The notes under the pieces are model-generated. The model made no database searches, was not told the origin of the DNA, and saw only the letters and a list, made by a program, of their open reading frames with translations. From Methylobacterium sp. J-076 (lineage in GTDB: Bacteria > Pseudomonadota > Alphaproteobacteria > Rhizobiales > Beijerinckiaceae): DNA of 64,000 nucleotides. The stretch is from positions 575,468 through 639,467 of the forward strand of contig NZ_JAKSXW010000149.1 in assembly GCF_022829405.1 (NCBI RefSeq), in the 5' to 3' direction. Shown one piece after another: positions 42,443 through 51,600 of this stretch (positions are counted from its first letter, which is position 1; each line of letters opens with the position of its first letter). A program made the position numbers and the translations under genes.

Positions 42443-43390
42443 ATGCTGATCAAGCGCCACCGCGGATGGGAGATCCCCGAGAGCAACGCCACGCCGGAAG
42501 CGATCTTCCTCGACCGTCGGGCCCTCATCGGCGGCGCCGCGGGTCTCGCGGCGGGCTCGCTGATCGGGGGTCGTGCCTGGGCGGCCGTGGAGAGCGGTTC
42601 TTACCCGGCGCCGCGCAACGAGAGCTACACGCTCGACCGCGCCGTGACTCCCGAGCGGTTCAGCGGCGACTACAACAACTTCTACGAATTCGGCATGTCC
42701 AAGACCGTCCTGCCGGCGGCCAACGCCCTCAAGACCTCCCCTTGGACGCTCAAGATCGACGGCCTCGTGGAGAAGCCGTTCGAGGTCGGCGTCGATGACC
42801 TGATCCGCAAGATCGGGCTGGAGGAGCGGCTTTACCGCCACCGCTGCGTCGAAGCGTGGTCGATGGCGGTGCCGTGGACCGGCTTCCCCCTGTCGAAGCT
42901 CGTGGCCCTGGCGAAGCCCACCTCCGGCGCGAAGTACATCCGCTTCGAGACCTTCATGGACAAGGCGATGGCGCCGGGCCAGCGGGTCTTCTACTACCCT
43001 TGGCCCTACACCGAGGGCCTGACCCTGGCCGAGGCCGGCAACGACCTCGCCTTCGTGGTCACCGGCGTCTACGGCAAGCCGCTGCCGAACCAGTTCGGCG
43101 CACCGATCCGCATCGCGGTGCCGTGGAAATACGGGTTCAAGTCGGCCAAATCGATCGTGAAGGTGTCGTTCACCGCCGACCGGCCGAAGACCTTCTGGGA
43201 GGGGCTGCAATCCTCCGAATATGGGTTCTGGGCCAACGTGAACCCCGCCGTACCGCACCCCCGCTGGAGCCAAGCGAGTGAGCGGGTCCTCGGCAGCGAC
43301 CAGCGCGTGCCGACGCTGATCTACAACGGCTACGGCGAGCAGGTGGCGGGGCTCTACAAGGGGCTGGAGGGCGAGCGGCTGTTCGTCTGA
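42443..43390 (+). CDS. msrP: protein-methionine-sulfoxide reductase, molybdenum subunit
   Basis: MsrP (YedY) repairs oxidised methionines in periplasmic proteins. The 315-residue product has a twin-arginine signal (Arg25-Arg26 in LDRRALIGG) with cleavage near AWA-A, and the molybdopterin-binding fold with the Cys ligand in YRHRCVEAWSMAVPW (Cys135). Electrons normally come from the haem-binding membrane partner MsrQ, whose gene usually follows msrP. Here no msrQ is adjacent; the next gene is convergent. GGGGAGA before the ATG supports the start. Confidence 0.9.
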   Translation: MLIKRHRGWEIPESNATPEAIFLDRRALIGGAAGLAAGSLIGGRAWAAVESGSYPAPRNESYTLDRAVTPERFSGDYNNFYEFGMSKTVLPAANALKTSPWTLKIDGLVEKPFEVGVDDLIRKIGLEERLYRHRCVEAWSMAVPWTGFPLSKLVALAKPTSGAKYIRFETFMDKAMAPGQRVFYYPWPYTEGLTLAEAGNDLAFVVTGVYGKPLPNQFGAPIRIAVPWKYGFKSAKSIVKVSFTADRPKTFWEGLQSSEYGFWANVNPAVPHPRWSQASERVLGSDQRVPTLIYNGYGEQVAGLYKGLEGERLFV

Positions 43391-43409
43391 CCGCCCGCCC
43401 TACGGGACC

Positions 43410-44426
43410 TCACATCTCGAGGCAGATCTTCCCGAAGTGCCGGTTGCTCTCCTGGTGCCGGAAGGCCTCGACCAGGGCGTCCAGGGGAAAGCGGCGATCG
43501 ACCACCGGCCGCATGCCGTTGGCGTCGATCGCCCGGACCATGTCGATCTGCTGCCGGCGGCTGCCGACCAGCACGCCCTGCAGGCGCAACTGGCGGATGA
43601 GGGCCGGGACGACCTGCAGGGAGCCCTCGACTCCGGTGAGGATGCCGATGACCGAGATGTGCCCGCCGACCCGGGCCGCCTCCATCGATTGTTCCAGCGT
43701 CCCGGGCCCGCCCACTTCGATCACGTGATCGACGCCCCGCCCCCCGGTGATCCGCCGGGCGGTCTCGCCCCAGGCCGCATCCTGCCGGTAGTTGATGAGG
43801 TGGTCGGCCCCGAGGGCTTCGAGCCGGGACAGCTTCTCGTCCGACGAGGAGGTGGCGATCACCGTCGCACCGGCCATCTTGGCGAATTGCAGGGCGAAGA
43901 CGGAGACGCCCCCGGAGCCCTGGACCAGCACCGTGTCTCCGGCCTTCACCCGCCCGTCCTCGTGCAGGGCACGCCATGCGGTGAGGCCCGCCGTGGTCAG
44001 CGTCGCGGCCTCGGCATGGTCCCAACCGGCGGGGGCGCGGGTGAAGGCCGTGGCCGGCGCGGTCACCGCCTCGCGGGCATAGCCGTCGATGCCGTCGCCG
44101 GGCACCGTCGCGAAGCCGACGACCTCCGCCTGCCCGTCGAGCCAGGTCGGGAAGAAGGTGCTCACCACGGCATCGCCGACGGCGAACTCGGTGACGCCGG
44201 GCCCGACCGCGGTGACGGCGCCGGCCCCGTCCGACATCGGGATCCGCGGCACGGACGGCCCCCACATGCCGCTGACGACGGCGTAATCGTGGTAGTTCAG
44301 CGAACTCGCCCGCAGCCGGACGGTGATCTCGCCGAAGGCCGGCTCCGGGACCGGACGCTCGGTGGCGGTGACCCGCTCGAACCCGCCCCCCGCTCCGACG
44401 ACGATCGCCTTCGCCATCGCACCCAT
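43410..44426 (-). CDS. NAD(P)-dependent alcohol dehydrogenase-like oxidoreductase (MDR)
   Basis: The product is a 338-residue medium-chain dehydrogenase. It has the GroES-like N-terminal fold (ASSLNYHDYAVVSG) and a Rossmann domain with VLVQGSGGVSVFALQFAKMAG. The usual zinc ligands (Cys and His of the catalytic site) are not apparent, since NYHDY replaces the CHTD-type motif, so it resembles the zinc-less quinone-reductase-like branch. The substrate is unknown. GGGAGG five bases before the ATG at 44426 fixes the start, although two other starts lie within 15 bases. Confidence 0.75.
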   Translation of the reverse strand: MGAMAKAIVVGAGGGFERVTATERPVPEPAFGEITVRLRASSLNYHDYAVVSGMWGPSVPRIPMSDGAGAVTAVGPGVTEFAVGDAVVSTFFPTWLDGQAEVVGFATVPGDGIDGYAREAVTAPATAFTRAPAGWDHAEAATLTTAGLTAWRALHEDGRVKAGDTVLVQGSGGVSVFALQFAKMAGATVIATSSSDEKLSRLEALGADHLINYRQDAAWGETARRITGGRGVDHVIEVGGPGTLEQSMEAARVGGHISVIGILTGVEGSLQVVPALIRQLRLQGVLVGSRRQQIDMVRAIDANGMRPVVDRRFPLDALVEAFRHQESNRHFGKICLEM

Positions 44427-44502
44427 GGCCACCTCCCACTCGCTCCGAGAACGTGAGTTTTAGGCGGCTTTCGGCGGGATCAAGGGTGGACGCCGCTGGC
44501 CC

Positions 44503-45393
44503 TCAATAGGTCCAGCGCTGCGCCTTCTGGACCAGGAAGTCGCGGAAGGCCTGCACCCGCGCCACCGAGCGCATCTCCTCGGCATAGACGAGATAGCTCT
44601 CCAGCGTCGGCATGTCGGTCTCGCGCAGCACCTGGACGAGGTTGTCGTCCCCATCGACGGCGTAGTCGGGCAGGATGCCGATCCCGGCTCCGGCTTCCAT
44701 GGCCCGCTGCAGGGCACCGATGTTGTTGACGGTGAGATGGACCTGCCGCCGCTCCCGGCCGTCGCGGCCGGCATCGGCCAGCCAGTGCGCGGCGAGGAGG
44801 TAGGACGGCTCGTTGCCGCCGAAGGAGACGATGCGGTGCTCGTCCAGCTCCTCGACGGTCTTGGGCTCGCCGAACCGCTTCACGTAATCCTGGCTGGCGA
44901 AGGCATGGTAGTGCACCGTGAACAGCCGGCGCTGGATCAGGTCGGGCTGCGCCGGACGGCGCATGCGGATCGCCACATCGGCCTCGCGCATGGCGAGGTC
45001 GAGCTCCTCGTTGGTCAGGATCATCTCGATGCGGACATCGGGATAGAGGTCGAGGAACTCACCCACCCGCTGCGACAGCCACGACACGCCGAGGCCGACC
45101 GTGGTCGTCACCTTGAGGTCGCCGGTGGGGCGCTCGGAGGTCTCCACGAGGCGCGCCCGGGTGTTCTCCAGGCGCAGCTTCATGTCCTTGGCGGCGCGGA
45201 ACAGCAGGTCGCCCTGCTCGGTCAGGATCAGGCCGCGGGCATGCCGGTGGAACAGGGGGGCCTTCAGCTCGCGCTCGAGGGCGCTGATCTGGCGGCTCAC
45301 CGCCGACTGGCTCAGGCCGATGTCGTCCCCGGCCTTCGTGAAGCTTCCCGCCTCGGCGACGTTCAGGAAGATCCGAATCTTGTCCCAATCCAA
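44503..45393 (-). CDS. LysR-family transcriptional regulator
   Basis: The product has 296 residues with an N-terminal winged helix-turn-helix (DWDKIRIFLNVAEAGSFTKAG) and a LysR substrate-binding domain. The TTG start with GGAG 8 bases upstream is the only one that keeps the family's MDWDK opening. The family is found next to trxB in many alphaproteobacteria. Its inducer and targets are unknown. An inverted repeat (TATGCACCG and CGGTGCATA) lies 154-197 bases upstream, between trxB and this gene. Confidence 0.83.
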   Translation of the reverse strand: MDWDKIRIFLNVAEAGSFTKAGDDIGLSQSAVSRQISALERELKAPLFHRHARGLILTEQGDLLFRAAKDMKLRLENTRARLVETSERPTGDLKVTTTVGLGVSWLSQRVGEFLDLYPDVRIEMILTNEELDLAMREADVAIRMRRPAQPDLIQRRLFTVHYHAFASQDYVKRFGEPKTVEELDEHRIVSFGGNEPSYLLAAHWLADAGRDGRERRQVHLTVNNIGALQRAMEAGAGIGILPDYAVDGDDNLVQVLRETDMPTLESYLVYAEEMRSVARVQAFRDFLVQKAQRWTY

Positions 45394-45546
45394 CGCGAGA
45401 ACTCCCGCTCGGGCCGCCCCGGAAAGCCTGACGGCCATCTCCGGCTGAACGGCCACTGTCTCCGCCCCCCGACCGACGACGCCGCAGGGTCGACATCCAC
45501 GCCACGGTGCCATGCGATATACGCATTCCTTGGCGGAGAATAGACC

Positions 45547-45590
45547 TATGCACCGTACGCGGGCCTCCGCGGGTCCACGACCGGTGCATA
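45547..45590. promoter_or_regulatory. inverted repeat TATGCACCG-N26-CGGTGCATA
   Basis: These perfect 9-bp arms 26 bases apart lie between trxB and the LysR gene, downstream of the trxB stop. The spacing could suit a regulator dimer-of-dimers or form an RNA hairpin. A further small hairpin (CCGTC-AAAA-GACGG, 45602-45615) lies next to the trxB stop. Confidence 0.4.
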
Positions 45591-45624
45591 AACCGCGAAA
45601 TCCGTCAAAAGACGGCGAAGGTGG

Positions 45625-46602
45625 TTACTCAGCTGCAGCGCGGGCGGGGCTTTCGCCGATCTCGAGGTTGGCCAGGAACTTCTCGGCCTCTAGGGCGGCC
45701 ATGCACCCCATGCCGGCCGCCGTGATCGCCTGGCGGTACACGTCGTCGGTCACGTCCCCCGCGGCGAACACGCCGGGGATCTCCGTCTCCGTCGTGCCCG
45801 GCCGGACGGACAGGTAGCCGCCCTGGCGCAGGGCGAGCTGGCCCTCGAAGATCCCGGTGGCGGGCTGGTGGCCGATGGCCACGAACACGCCGTCGGTCTT
45901 CACCTCGCTGGTCTCGCCGGTGCGGGTGTCCTTCAGCCGGACATGGGTGACGGAGGGGGCCGGCTTCTCGACGCCGCAGATCTCATCGATCTGCTGGTGC
46001 CACCGCACCTCCACGTTCGGGTGCTTGAACAGCCGCTCCTGAAGGATGCGCTCGGCGCGGAACTGGTCCCGGCGGTGGACCACCGTCACCTTCTTGGCGA
46101 TGTTGGCGAGGTAGAGCGCCTCCTCCACGGCGGTGTTGCCGCCGCCGACCACCACGACCTCCCGGCCGCGGAAGAAGAACCCGTCGCAGGTGGCGCAGGC
46201 CGAGACGCCGCCGCCCTGGAACTTCGCCTCGGAGGGAAGGCCGAGCCACTTGGCCTGGGCGCCGGTGGCGATGATCAGCGAGTCGCAGGAATAGGTCTCC
46301 CCCGAATCGGCTTCGAGGCGGAACGGCCGGGTCTGCAGATCGACCTTGGTGACGTACTCGGAGAGGATCGTCGTGCCCACATGCTCCGCCTGGGCGCGCA
46401 TCTGCTCCATCAGCCACGGGCCCTGGATCGCCTCGGCGAAGCCCGGATAATTCTCCACGTCGGTGGTGATCATCAGCTGGCCGCCGGGCTGGAAGCCCGA
46501 GATCAGCAGCGGCTGGACCATGGCGCGGGCGGCGTAGATCGCGGCGGTGTAGCCGGCCGGGCCGGACCCGACGATGATGAGCTTAGCGTGGGTATGGGCC
46601 AT
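45625..46602 (-). CDS. trxB: thioredoxin-disulfide reductase
   Basis: TrxB reduces thioredoxin with NADPH. The 325-residue product has the FAD motif GSGPAGYTAA (12-21), the redox-active CATC (Cys136, Cys139), the NADPH motif VGGGNTAVEEA, and AAGDV near the end. The start giving MAHTHAKLIIVG is chosen; an in-frame extension of 16 residues is unlikely. Its likely partners include the CnoX-like thioredoxin in this window. It precedes the LysR gene on the same strand and follows the ELM1-like gene by 44 bases. Confidence 0.95.
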   Translation of the reverse strand: MAHTHAKLIIVGSGPAGYTAAIYAARAMVQPLLISGFQPGGQLMITTDVENYPGFAEAIQGPWLMEQMRAQAEHVGTTILSEYVTKVDLQTRPFRLEADSGETYSCDSLIIATGAQAKWLGLPSEAKFQGGGVSACATCDGFFFRGREVVVVGGGNTAVEEALYLANIAKKVTVVHRRDQFRAERILQERLFKHPNVEVRWHQQIDEICGVEKPAPSVTHVRLKDTRTGETSEVKTDGVFVAIGHQPATGIFEGQLALRQGGYLSVRPGTTETEIPGVFAAGDVTDDVYRQAITAAGMGCMAALEAEKFLANLEIGESPARAAAE

Positions 46603-46646
46603 CGGTCTCGAACTCTTCGTCTTCCGGTCCACCGGATCGCGCGGCG

Positions 46647-47618
46647 TCACACCCGCCCGCGTCGGTGGTTAATATAGGCGTCCGCGAGGGCCTGCGCGAT
46701 GACGGGCGTCGCGTCTATGGGGGAATACCGCAGATCCGCGAGGCTGCCATCGAAGCTCGCGAGCGCACCGGCCCGTTTCAGCGCGGCATACATCCGCCCG
46801 TGGCGGGGCGGCGTCCCTGCGATGTCGCAGAGCAGGACCGGGGCGCCGGTCGCCACGGCCTCGCTCACCATGTTCACGGAATCCGACGTGACGACGATGG
46901 CCTCCGCGGCGGCGAGCATGGCGAGGTAGGGGTTCGCGCCGTCTCCCCCCCAGAAGAACCCGCCGGTCTCCTCCGTGATCGCCCGCGCCGCCCGGCGCAG
47001 GGTCTCCGGCGTGCGGCGAGAGGTCGTCACCATGAGCGAACAGCCCGACGCCGCCAGCCGGCGCAGGTGGCCGATGAGCCGCGCGGTCTCCGGTTCGGAG
47101 ACTCGCCCGTGCCGGCTGTCGCCGCCGAGGAGCACGGCGACGCGCTTGCCCGGCAGGCCCGCGAGGCGGGCATCCCCCGCGATTCGCGCCTCGGCCAGCC
47201 GGGCGGCCGAGACGAGGTGGGGGGACGTCACCGTCGTGAGGACGTTGGGGCCGCGCAGGGAATCGTGCTCCGGCACCCAGATGAAGTCGGCGCTGCCCGT
47301 GCCCGTGCGGGGATCCTTGAGGAAGGCGGTGAAGCCGACGCCGAGCCGCCGGCAGGCCCGCAGATAGGGCACCGCCCGGCGCCCCGAGGCGATGGCGAGG
47401 GCGGGGAGGGGGCCGTGCAGGACGCTTCCCCTTCGCCGGGGGCCCTGGCGCGGGTCGGCCGGTCCCCAGGGCGCGAGCAGGGCGAAGGGACCTGCCGTCG
47501 GGACACGCCGCACCTCGGCCTCGAGGCCGAGGCACCGGGCCACCCCGAGGCACTGGTTCTCGTCGCCCGCCTTGCCGTCGGTGACGATCCAGGCGCGCAG
47601 GCCGGCGAGGCCCGTCAT
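46647..47618 (-). CDS. ELM1/GtrOC1-like putative nucleoside-diphosphate-sugar epimerase family protein
   Basis: The product has 323 residues of the family called mitochondrial fission ELM1 (DUF1022). Its marks are WIVTDGKAGDENQCLGVA at the start, SGRRAVPYLRACRR, and a C-terminal half with TSDSVNMVSEAVATGAPV and FFWGGDGANPYLAM, which resembles GT-B glycosyltransferases. The plant relative ELM1 acts in mitochondrial division; the function of bacterial members is unknown, though some sit in cell-envelope sugar clusters. It is part of a greA, hypothetical, ELM1, trxB run on the minus strand. Confidence 0.78.
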   Translation of the reverse strand: MTGLAGLRAWIVTDGKAGDENQCLGVARCLGLEAEVRRVPTAGPFALLAPWGPADPRQGPRRRGSVLHGPLPALAIASGRRAVPYLRACRRLGVGFTAFLKDPRTGTGSADFIWVPEHDSLRGPNVLTTVTSPHLVSAARLAEARIAGDARLAGLPGKRVAVLLGGDSRHGRVSEPETARLIGHLRRLAASGCSLMVTTSRRTPETLRRAARAITEETGGFFWGGDGANPYLAMLAAAEAIVVTSDSVNMVSEAVATGAPVLLCDIAGTPPRHGRMYAALKRAGALASFDGSLADLRYSPIDATPVIAQALADAYINHRRGRV

Positions 47619-47622
47619 CGGC

Positions 47623-48123
47623 CTAGTCCCGCGGCAGGTCGCGGGCGAGCCACTGGGCGTAGATGTCGGCGATCACCGCGACCCGCCGGCCCTCGTTGGC
47701 CGGGTCGTACCACGCGCCGCCGTAGCTCGACGGAGTCGCCGTCAGCTGATGATGGCGGCCGAGCACCTCGCCCCGGCGCCCGACGAGGAGGGCATCCCCC
47801 TCCATGTAGTCGTTCTGCATGCCGCCGAGGCCGAACCGCCCGCCGCCATTGCCCACATAGTCGCGCAGCGACAGGGCGGTGATCACCACCACGAGGCCGG
47901 GGCCTCGCCCGCCGATCCGTTCGGCCAGGGATTTCCGCAGGGCCGCCGTCAGGTCGGCGGCGAGGGCTTCCGCCGGCAGGCCGCCGCCCTGGGCGAGCAG
48001 GGGCCGCACGTCCACCCGGACATCCGAGAAGAGCGGCGTGGGCGGAAAGTCATCCGCCTTCGCCGCCCCCCCGAGGCCGGCGATCAGGGTGAGACCGGCC
48101 CACGTCCATCCGCGAGCGGCCAT
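47623..48123 (-). CDS. secreted protein of unknown function
   Basis: The product has 166 residues. A signal peptide (GWTWAGLTLIAGLGGAA, cleavage near KA-D) is followed by a mature domain with DVRVDVRPLLAQGGGLPAEALAADL and ITALSLRDYVGNGG. The pattern recalls DUF4136/YajG-like periplasmic proteins that bind envelope components, but this is only a weak resemblance. It starts 4 bases after the greA stop and ends 4 bases before the ELM1-like gene, so it is co-transcribed with both. Confidence 0.6.
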   Translation of the reverse strand: MAARGWTWAGLTLIAGLGGAAKADDFPPTPLFSDVRVDVRPLLAQGGGLPAEALAADLTAALRKSLAERIGGRGPGLVVVITALSLRDYVGNGGGRFGLGGMQNDYMEGDALLVGRRGEVLGRHHQLTATPSSYGGAWYDPANEGRRVAVIADIYAQWLARDLPRD

Positions 48124-48127
48124 CGCC

Positions 48128-48610
48128 TCAGACGCCGAACCGGACTTCGACGACCTCGTAGGACTTGCCGCCGCCGGGCGTCGTCACCTCGACGGTGTCG
48201 CCCACCCCCTTGCCGATCAGCGCGCGGGCGATCGGGGAGCCGATGGAGACGCGGCCGGAGCGGACGTCGGCCTCGGGCTCGCCGACGATCTGGTAGGTCT
48301 TCTCCTCCTCCGTGTCCTCGTCCACGAGTTTCACGGTGGCGCCGAAGATGATCTTGCTGCCGGACAGCTTGGCGACATCGATCACCTCCGCCCGGGCGAT
48401 CATGCTCTCAAGCTCCATGACCCGGCCCTCGTTGTGGGACTGGGCCTCCTTGGCCGCATGGTACTCGGCGTTCTCGGAGAGATCGCCCAGGGCGCGGGCT
48501 TCGGCGATCGCCTGGATGATGCGCTGCCGCTCCACCTGCTGGCGATGCTTCAACTCTTCTTCGAGGGCCGCATAGCCGCGGGTCGTGATCGGAACCTTGT
48601 CTATGCTCAT
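48128..48610 (-). CDS. greA: transcription elongation factor GreA
   Basis: GreA reactivates stalled RNA polymerase by stimulating transcript cleavage. The 160-residue protein has the N-terminal coiled coil (EEELKHRQQVERQRIIQAI) with the acidic tip (GDLSENAEYHAAKEAQ), followed by the FKBP-like C-terminal domain. The ATG giving MSIDKVPITTRG is chosen; a TTG 15 bases upstream is also in frame. It follows carB in the order carB-greA common in alphaproteobacteria, 82 bases apart, with a possible terminator between. Confidence 0.93.
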   Translation of the reverse strand: MSIDKVPITTRGYAALEEELKHRQQVERQRIIQAIAEARALGDLSENAEYHAAKEAQSHNEGRVMELESMIARAEVIDVAKLSGSKIIFGATVKLVDEDTEEEKTYQIVGEPEADVRSGRVSIGSPIARALIGKGVGDTVEVTTPGGGKSYEVVEVRFGV

Positions 48611-48630
48611 CGTCTCGCGCCACAATGAAG

Positions 48631-48667
48631 AAGCCCGGCCGGGAGCGGGTCACTCCCTCCGGGCCTT
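48631..48667 (-). terminator. hairpin after carB, weak terminator
   Basis: On the minus strand GCCCGG plus GGGAG pair with CTCCC plus CCGGGC around a 7-base loop, followed by TTCTTCATT. It lies between carB and greA and could attenuate or end carB transcription. The T tract is poor. Confidence 0.5.
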
Positions 48668-48692
48668 GATAGTTGTTTCGCAGCCTGCAACT

Positions 48693-51600
48693 TCAGGCCG
48701 CAAAATATTCCTGCAATGCGCGGACCTTGAGATCGCCTTCGAGGTAGGCCTTGATCCCTTCGGCCGCCGCCATCGCGCCGGCTAGAGTGGTGTAGTACGG
48801 CACCTTATGCAAGAGGGCCGCACGGCGCAGCGAGCGCGAGTCCGACAGGGCGCCGGCCCCCTCGGTGGTGTTGAAGACCAGCTGGATGTCGCCGTTCTTG
48901 ATGGCGTCCACCACGTGCGGCCGGCCTTCGAGGACCTTGTTGATCCGCTCGCATTTCAGGCCGTTCTCCACGAGGAACCGCTGCGTTCCACCCGTGGCGA
49001 GGATGGTGAAGCCGAGTTCGGCGAGCTGGCGCATGGCGGGCAGGATGCGCGCCTTGTCGTCGTCCCGCACGGACACGAACACCGCCCCCGAGCGCGGAAC
49101 CTGGTTGCCGGCGCCGAGCTGGCTCTTGGCGAAGGCGACGCCGAAGCCCGTGTCGAGGCCGATCACCTCGCCGGTGGAGCGCATCTCCGGTCCCAGGAGG
49201 ACGTCCACGCCGGGGAACCGGGCGAAGGGGAACACCGCCTCCTTCACCGCGATGTGCGGCAGGGTCTTCTTCGTCAGCCCGAAGGTCGAGAGCTTTTCCC
49301 CGGCCATGATCCGGGCGGCGATCTTGGCGATGGGCTCGCCGATCACCTTCGCCACGAAGGGCACCGTGCGCGAGGCGCGGGGGTTCACCTCCAGCACGTA
49401 GATCGTGCCGGCCTTGATGGCGTACTGAACGTTCATCAGGCCGCCGACCTTCAGGGCCAGCGCCATGGCCGTCGTCTGGCGCTCCAGCTCGGCGATGGTC
49501 TCGGGCGAGAGCGAGCGCGGCGGCAGCGAGCAGGCCGAATCGCCCGAGTGGATGCCCGCCTCCTCGATGTGCTCCATGATGCCGGCGATGAACACGGTCT
49601 CGCCGTCACACACCGCATCCACGTCCACCTCGACGGCGTCGGACAGGTAGCGGTCGAACAGCAGCGGGTTCTTGCCGAGCACCGTGTTGATCTGCCCCGT
49701 CTTGTCGTTGGGGTAGCGCGCCTTGACGTCGGACGGGATCAGGCTCGGCAGGGTGTCGAGCAGGTAGTCGGCAAACTGGGCTTCGTCGCGGATGATCGCC
49801 ATGGCCCGGCCGCCGAGCACGTAGGACGGGCGCACCACGAAGGGCAGGCCGAGATCGGCCGCCACCAGCCGGCTCTGCTCGACGGAGTAGGCGATGCCGT
49901 TCTTCGGCTGCTTCATCCCGAGCTTGTCGAGGAGCCGCTTGAACTGGTCCCGGTCCTCGGCGAGGTCGATGGCGTCGGGCGAGGTCCCGAGGATCGGGAT
50001 GCCGGCGGCCTCGAGGGCGCGGGCCAGCTTCAGGGGCGTCTGCCCGCCGAACTGCACGATGACGCCGTGGAGCGTCCCCGCCTGCTTCTCGGTCTCGAGG
50101 ATTTCGAGCACGTCCTCGATGGTCAGGGGCTCGAAGTAGAGCCGGTCCGACGTGTCGTAGTCGGTGGAGACCGTCTCCGGGTTGCAGTTGACCATGATGG
50201 TCTCGTACCCGGCCTCGCTCAGCGCGTAGCAGGCGTGGCAGCAGCAATAGTCGAACTCGATGCCCTGGCCGATCCGGTTCGGCCCGCCGCCGAGGATCAC
50301 AACCTTCTTCGCCCCGGTCGGCTCCGCCTCGTCGGCCACGGTGCCGGCGAACGGCGCCACATAGGTCGAGTACATGTAGGCGGTGGGCGACTTGAACTCG
50401 GCCGCGCAGGTGTCGATCCGCTTGAACACCGGCCGCACGCCCAGCGCCCGGCGCATCTCCCGCACCTCGGCCTCCTCGAGACCCACGAGCACCGAGAGGC
50501 GCGCGTCGGAGAAGCCCGCCGCCTTGAGCTGGCGGAAGGCGCCCGGAGTCGTGGGCAGGCCATGGGCCTTCACCCGCCGCTCCATGTCCACGATGGCCTG
50601 GATCTGCTCAAGGAACCACGGATCGACCTTGCAGGAGGCGTAGACCTCCTCGTGGCTGACGCCGAGCCGCAGGGCCTGGGCCACCTTGAGCAGCCGGTCG
50701 GGCGTGGGGGTGCCCAGCGCCGCCTTGATGGCGTTGCGGTCGTCGCCCTTGCCCATCCCCTCGATCTCGATCTCGTCGAGGCCGGTGAGGCCGGTCTCCA
50801 GGGAGCGAAGGGCCTTCTGGAGCGATTCCGCGAAACAACGGCCGATGGCCATCGCCTCGCCCACCGACTTCATGGCGGTGGTCAGCGTCGGCTCGGCGCC
50901 GGGGAACTTCTCGAAGGCGAAGCGGGGGATCTTGGTGACGACGTAGTCGATCGTCGGCTCGAAGGAGGCCGGGGTCGCGCCCCCGGTGATGTCGTTGGCG
51001 ATCTCGTCCAGCGTGTAGCCCACCGCGAGCTTGGCGGCGACCTTGGCGATGGGGAAGCCGGTGGCCTTGGAGGCCAGGGCCGAGGAGCGCGACACGCGGG
51101 GGTTCATCTCGATCACGATCATCCGCCCGTTCTCGGGGTTGATCGCGAACTGCACGTTCGAGCCGCCGGTCTCGACGCCGATCTCCCGGAGCACCGCCAG
51201 CGATGCATCGCGCATCACTTGGTATTCCTTGTCGGTGAGCGTCAGCGCGGGGGCGACGGTGATCGAATCCCCGGTGTGGACGCCCATCGGGTCGATGTTC
51301 TCGATGGAGCAGACGATGATGCAGTTGTCGTTCTTGTCGCGAACGACCTCCATCTCGTACTCCTTCCAGCCGAGCACGCTCTCCTCGATCAGCACCTCGT
51401 TGGTGGGCGAGGCGTCGATGCCCCGCTCCACGATGTCGAGGAACTCCTCGCGGTTGTAGGCGATGCCGCCGCCGGTGCCGCCCATGGTGAAGGACGGGCG
51501 GATGATCGCCGGCAGGCCGACCTCGGCCAGCGCGATCAGCGCCTGCCCGAGGGCGTGTTCGCCGTAGCGCTTGCGCCGCTCGGATTCACCCGCCAGCCAC

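Noticed and set aside
45602..45615. Intrinsic terminator of trxB
   Set aside because: CCGTC-AAAA-GACGG is a short hairpin with no following T tract on the minus strand.
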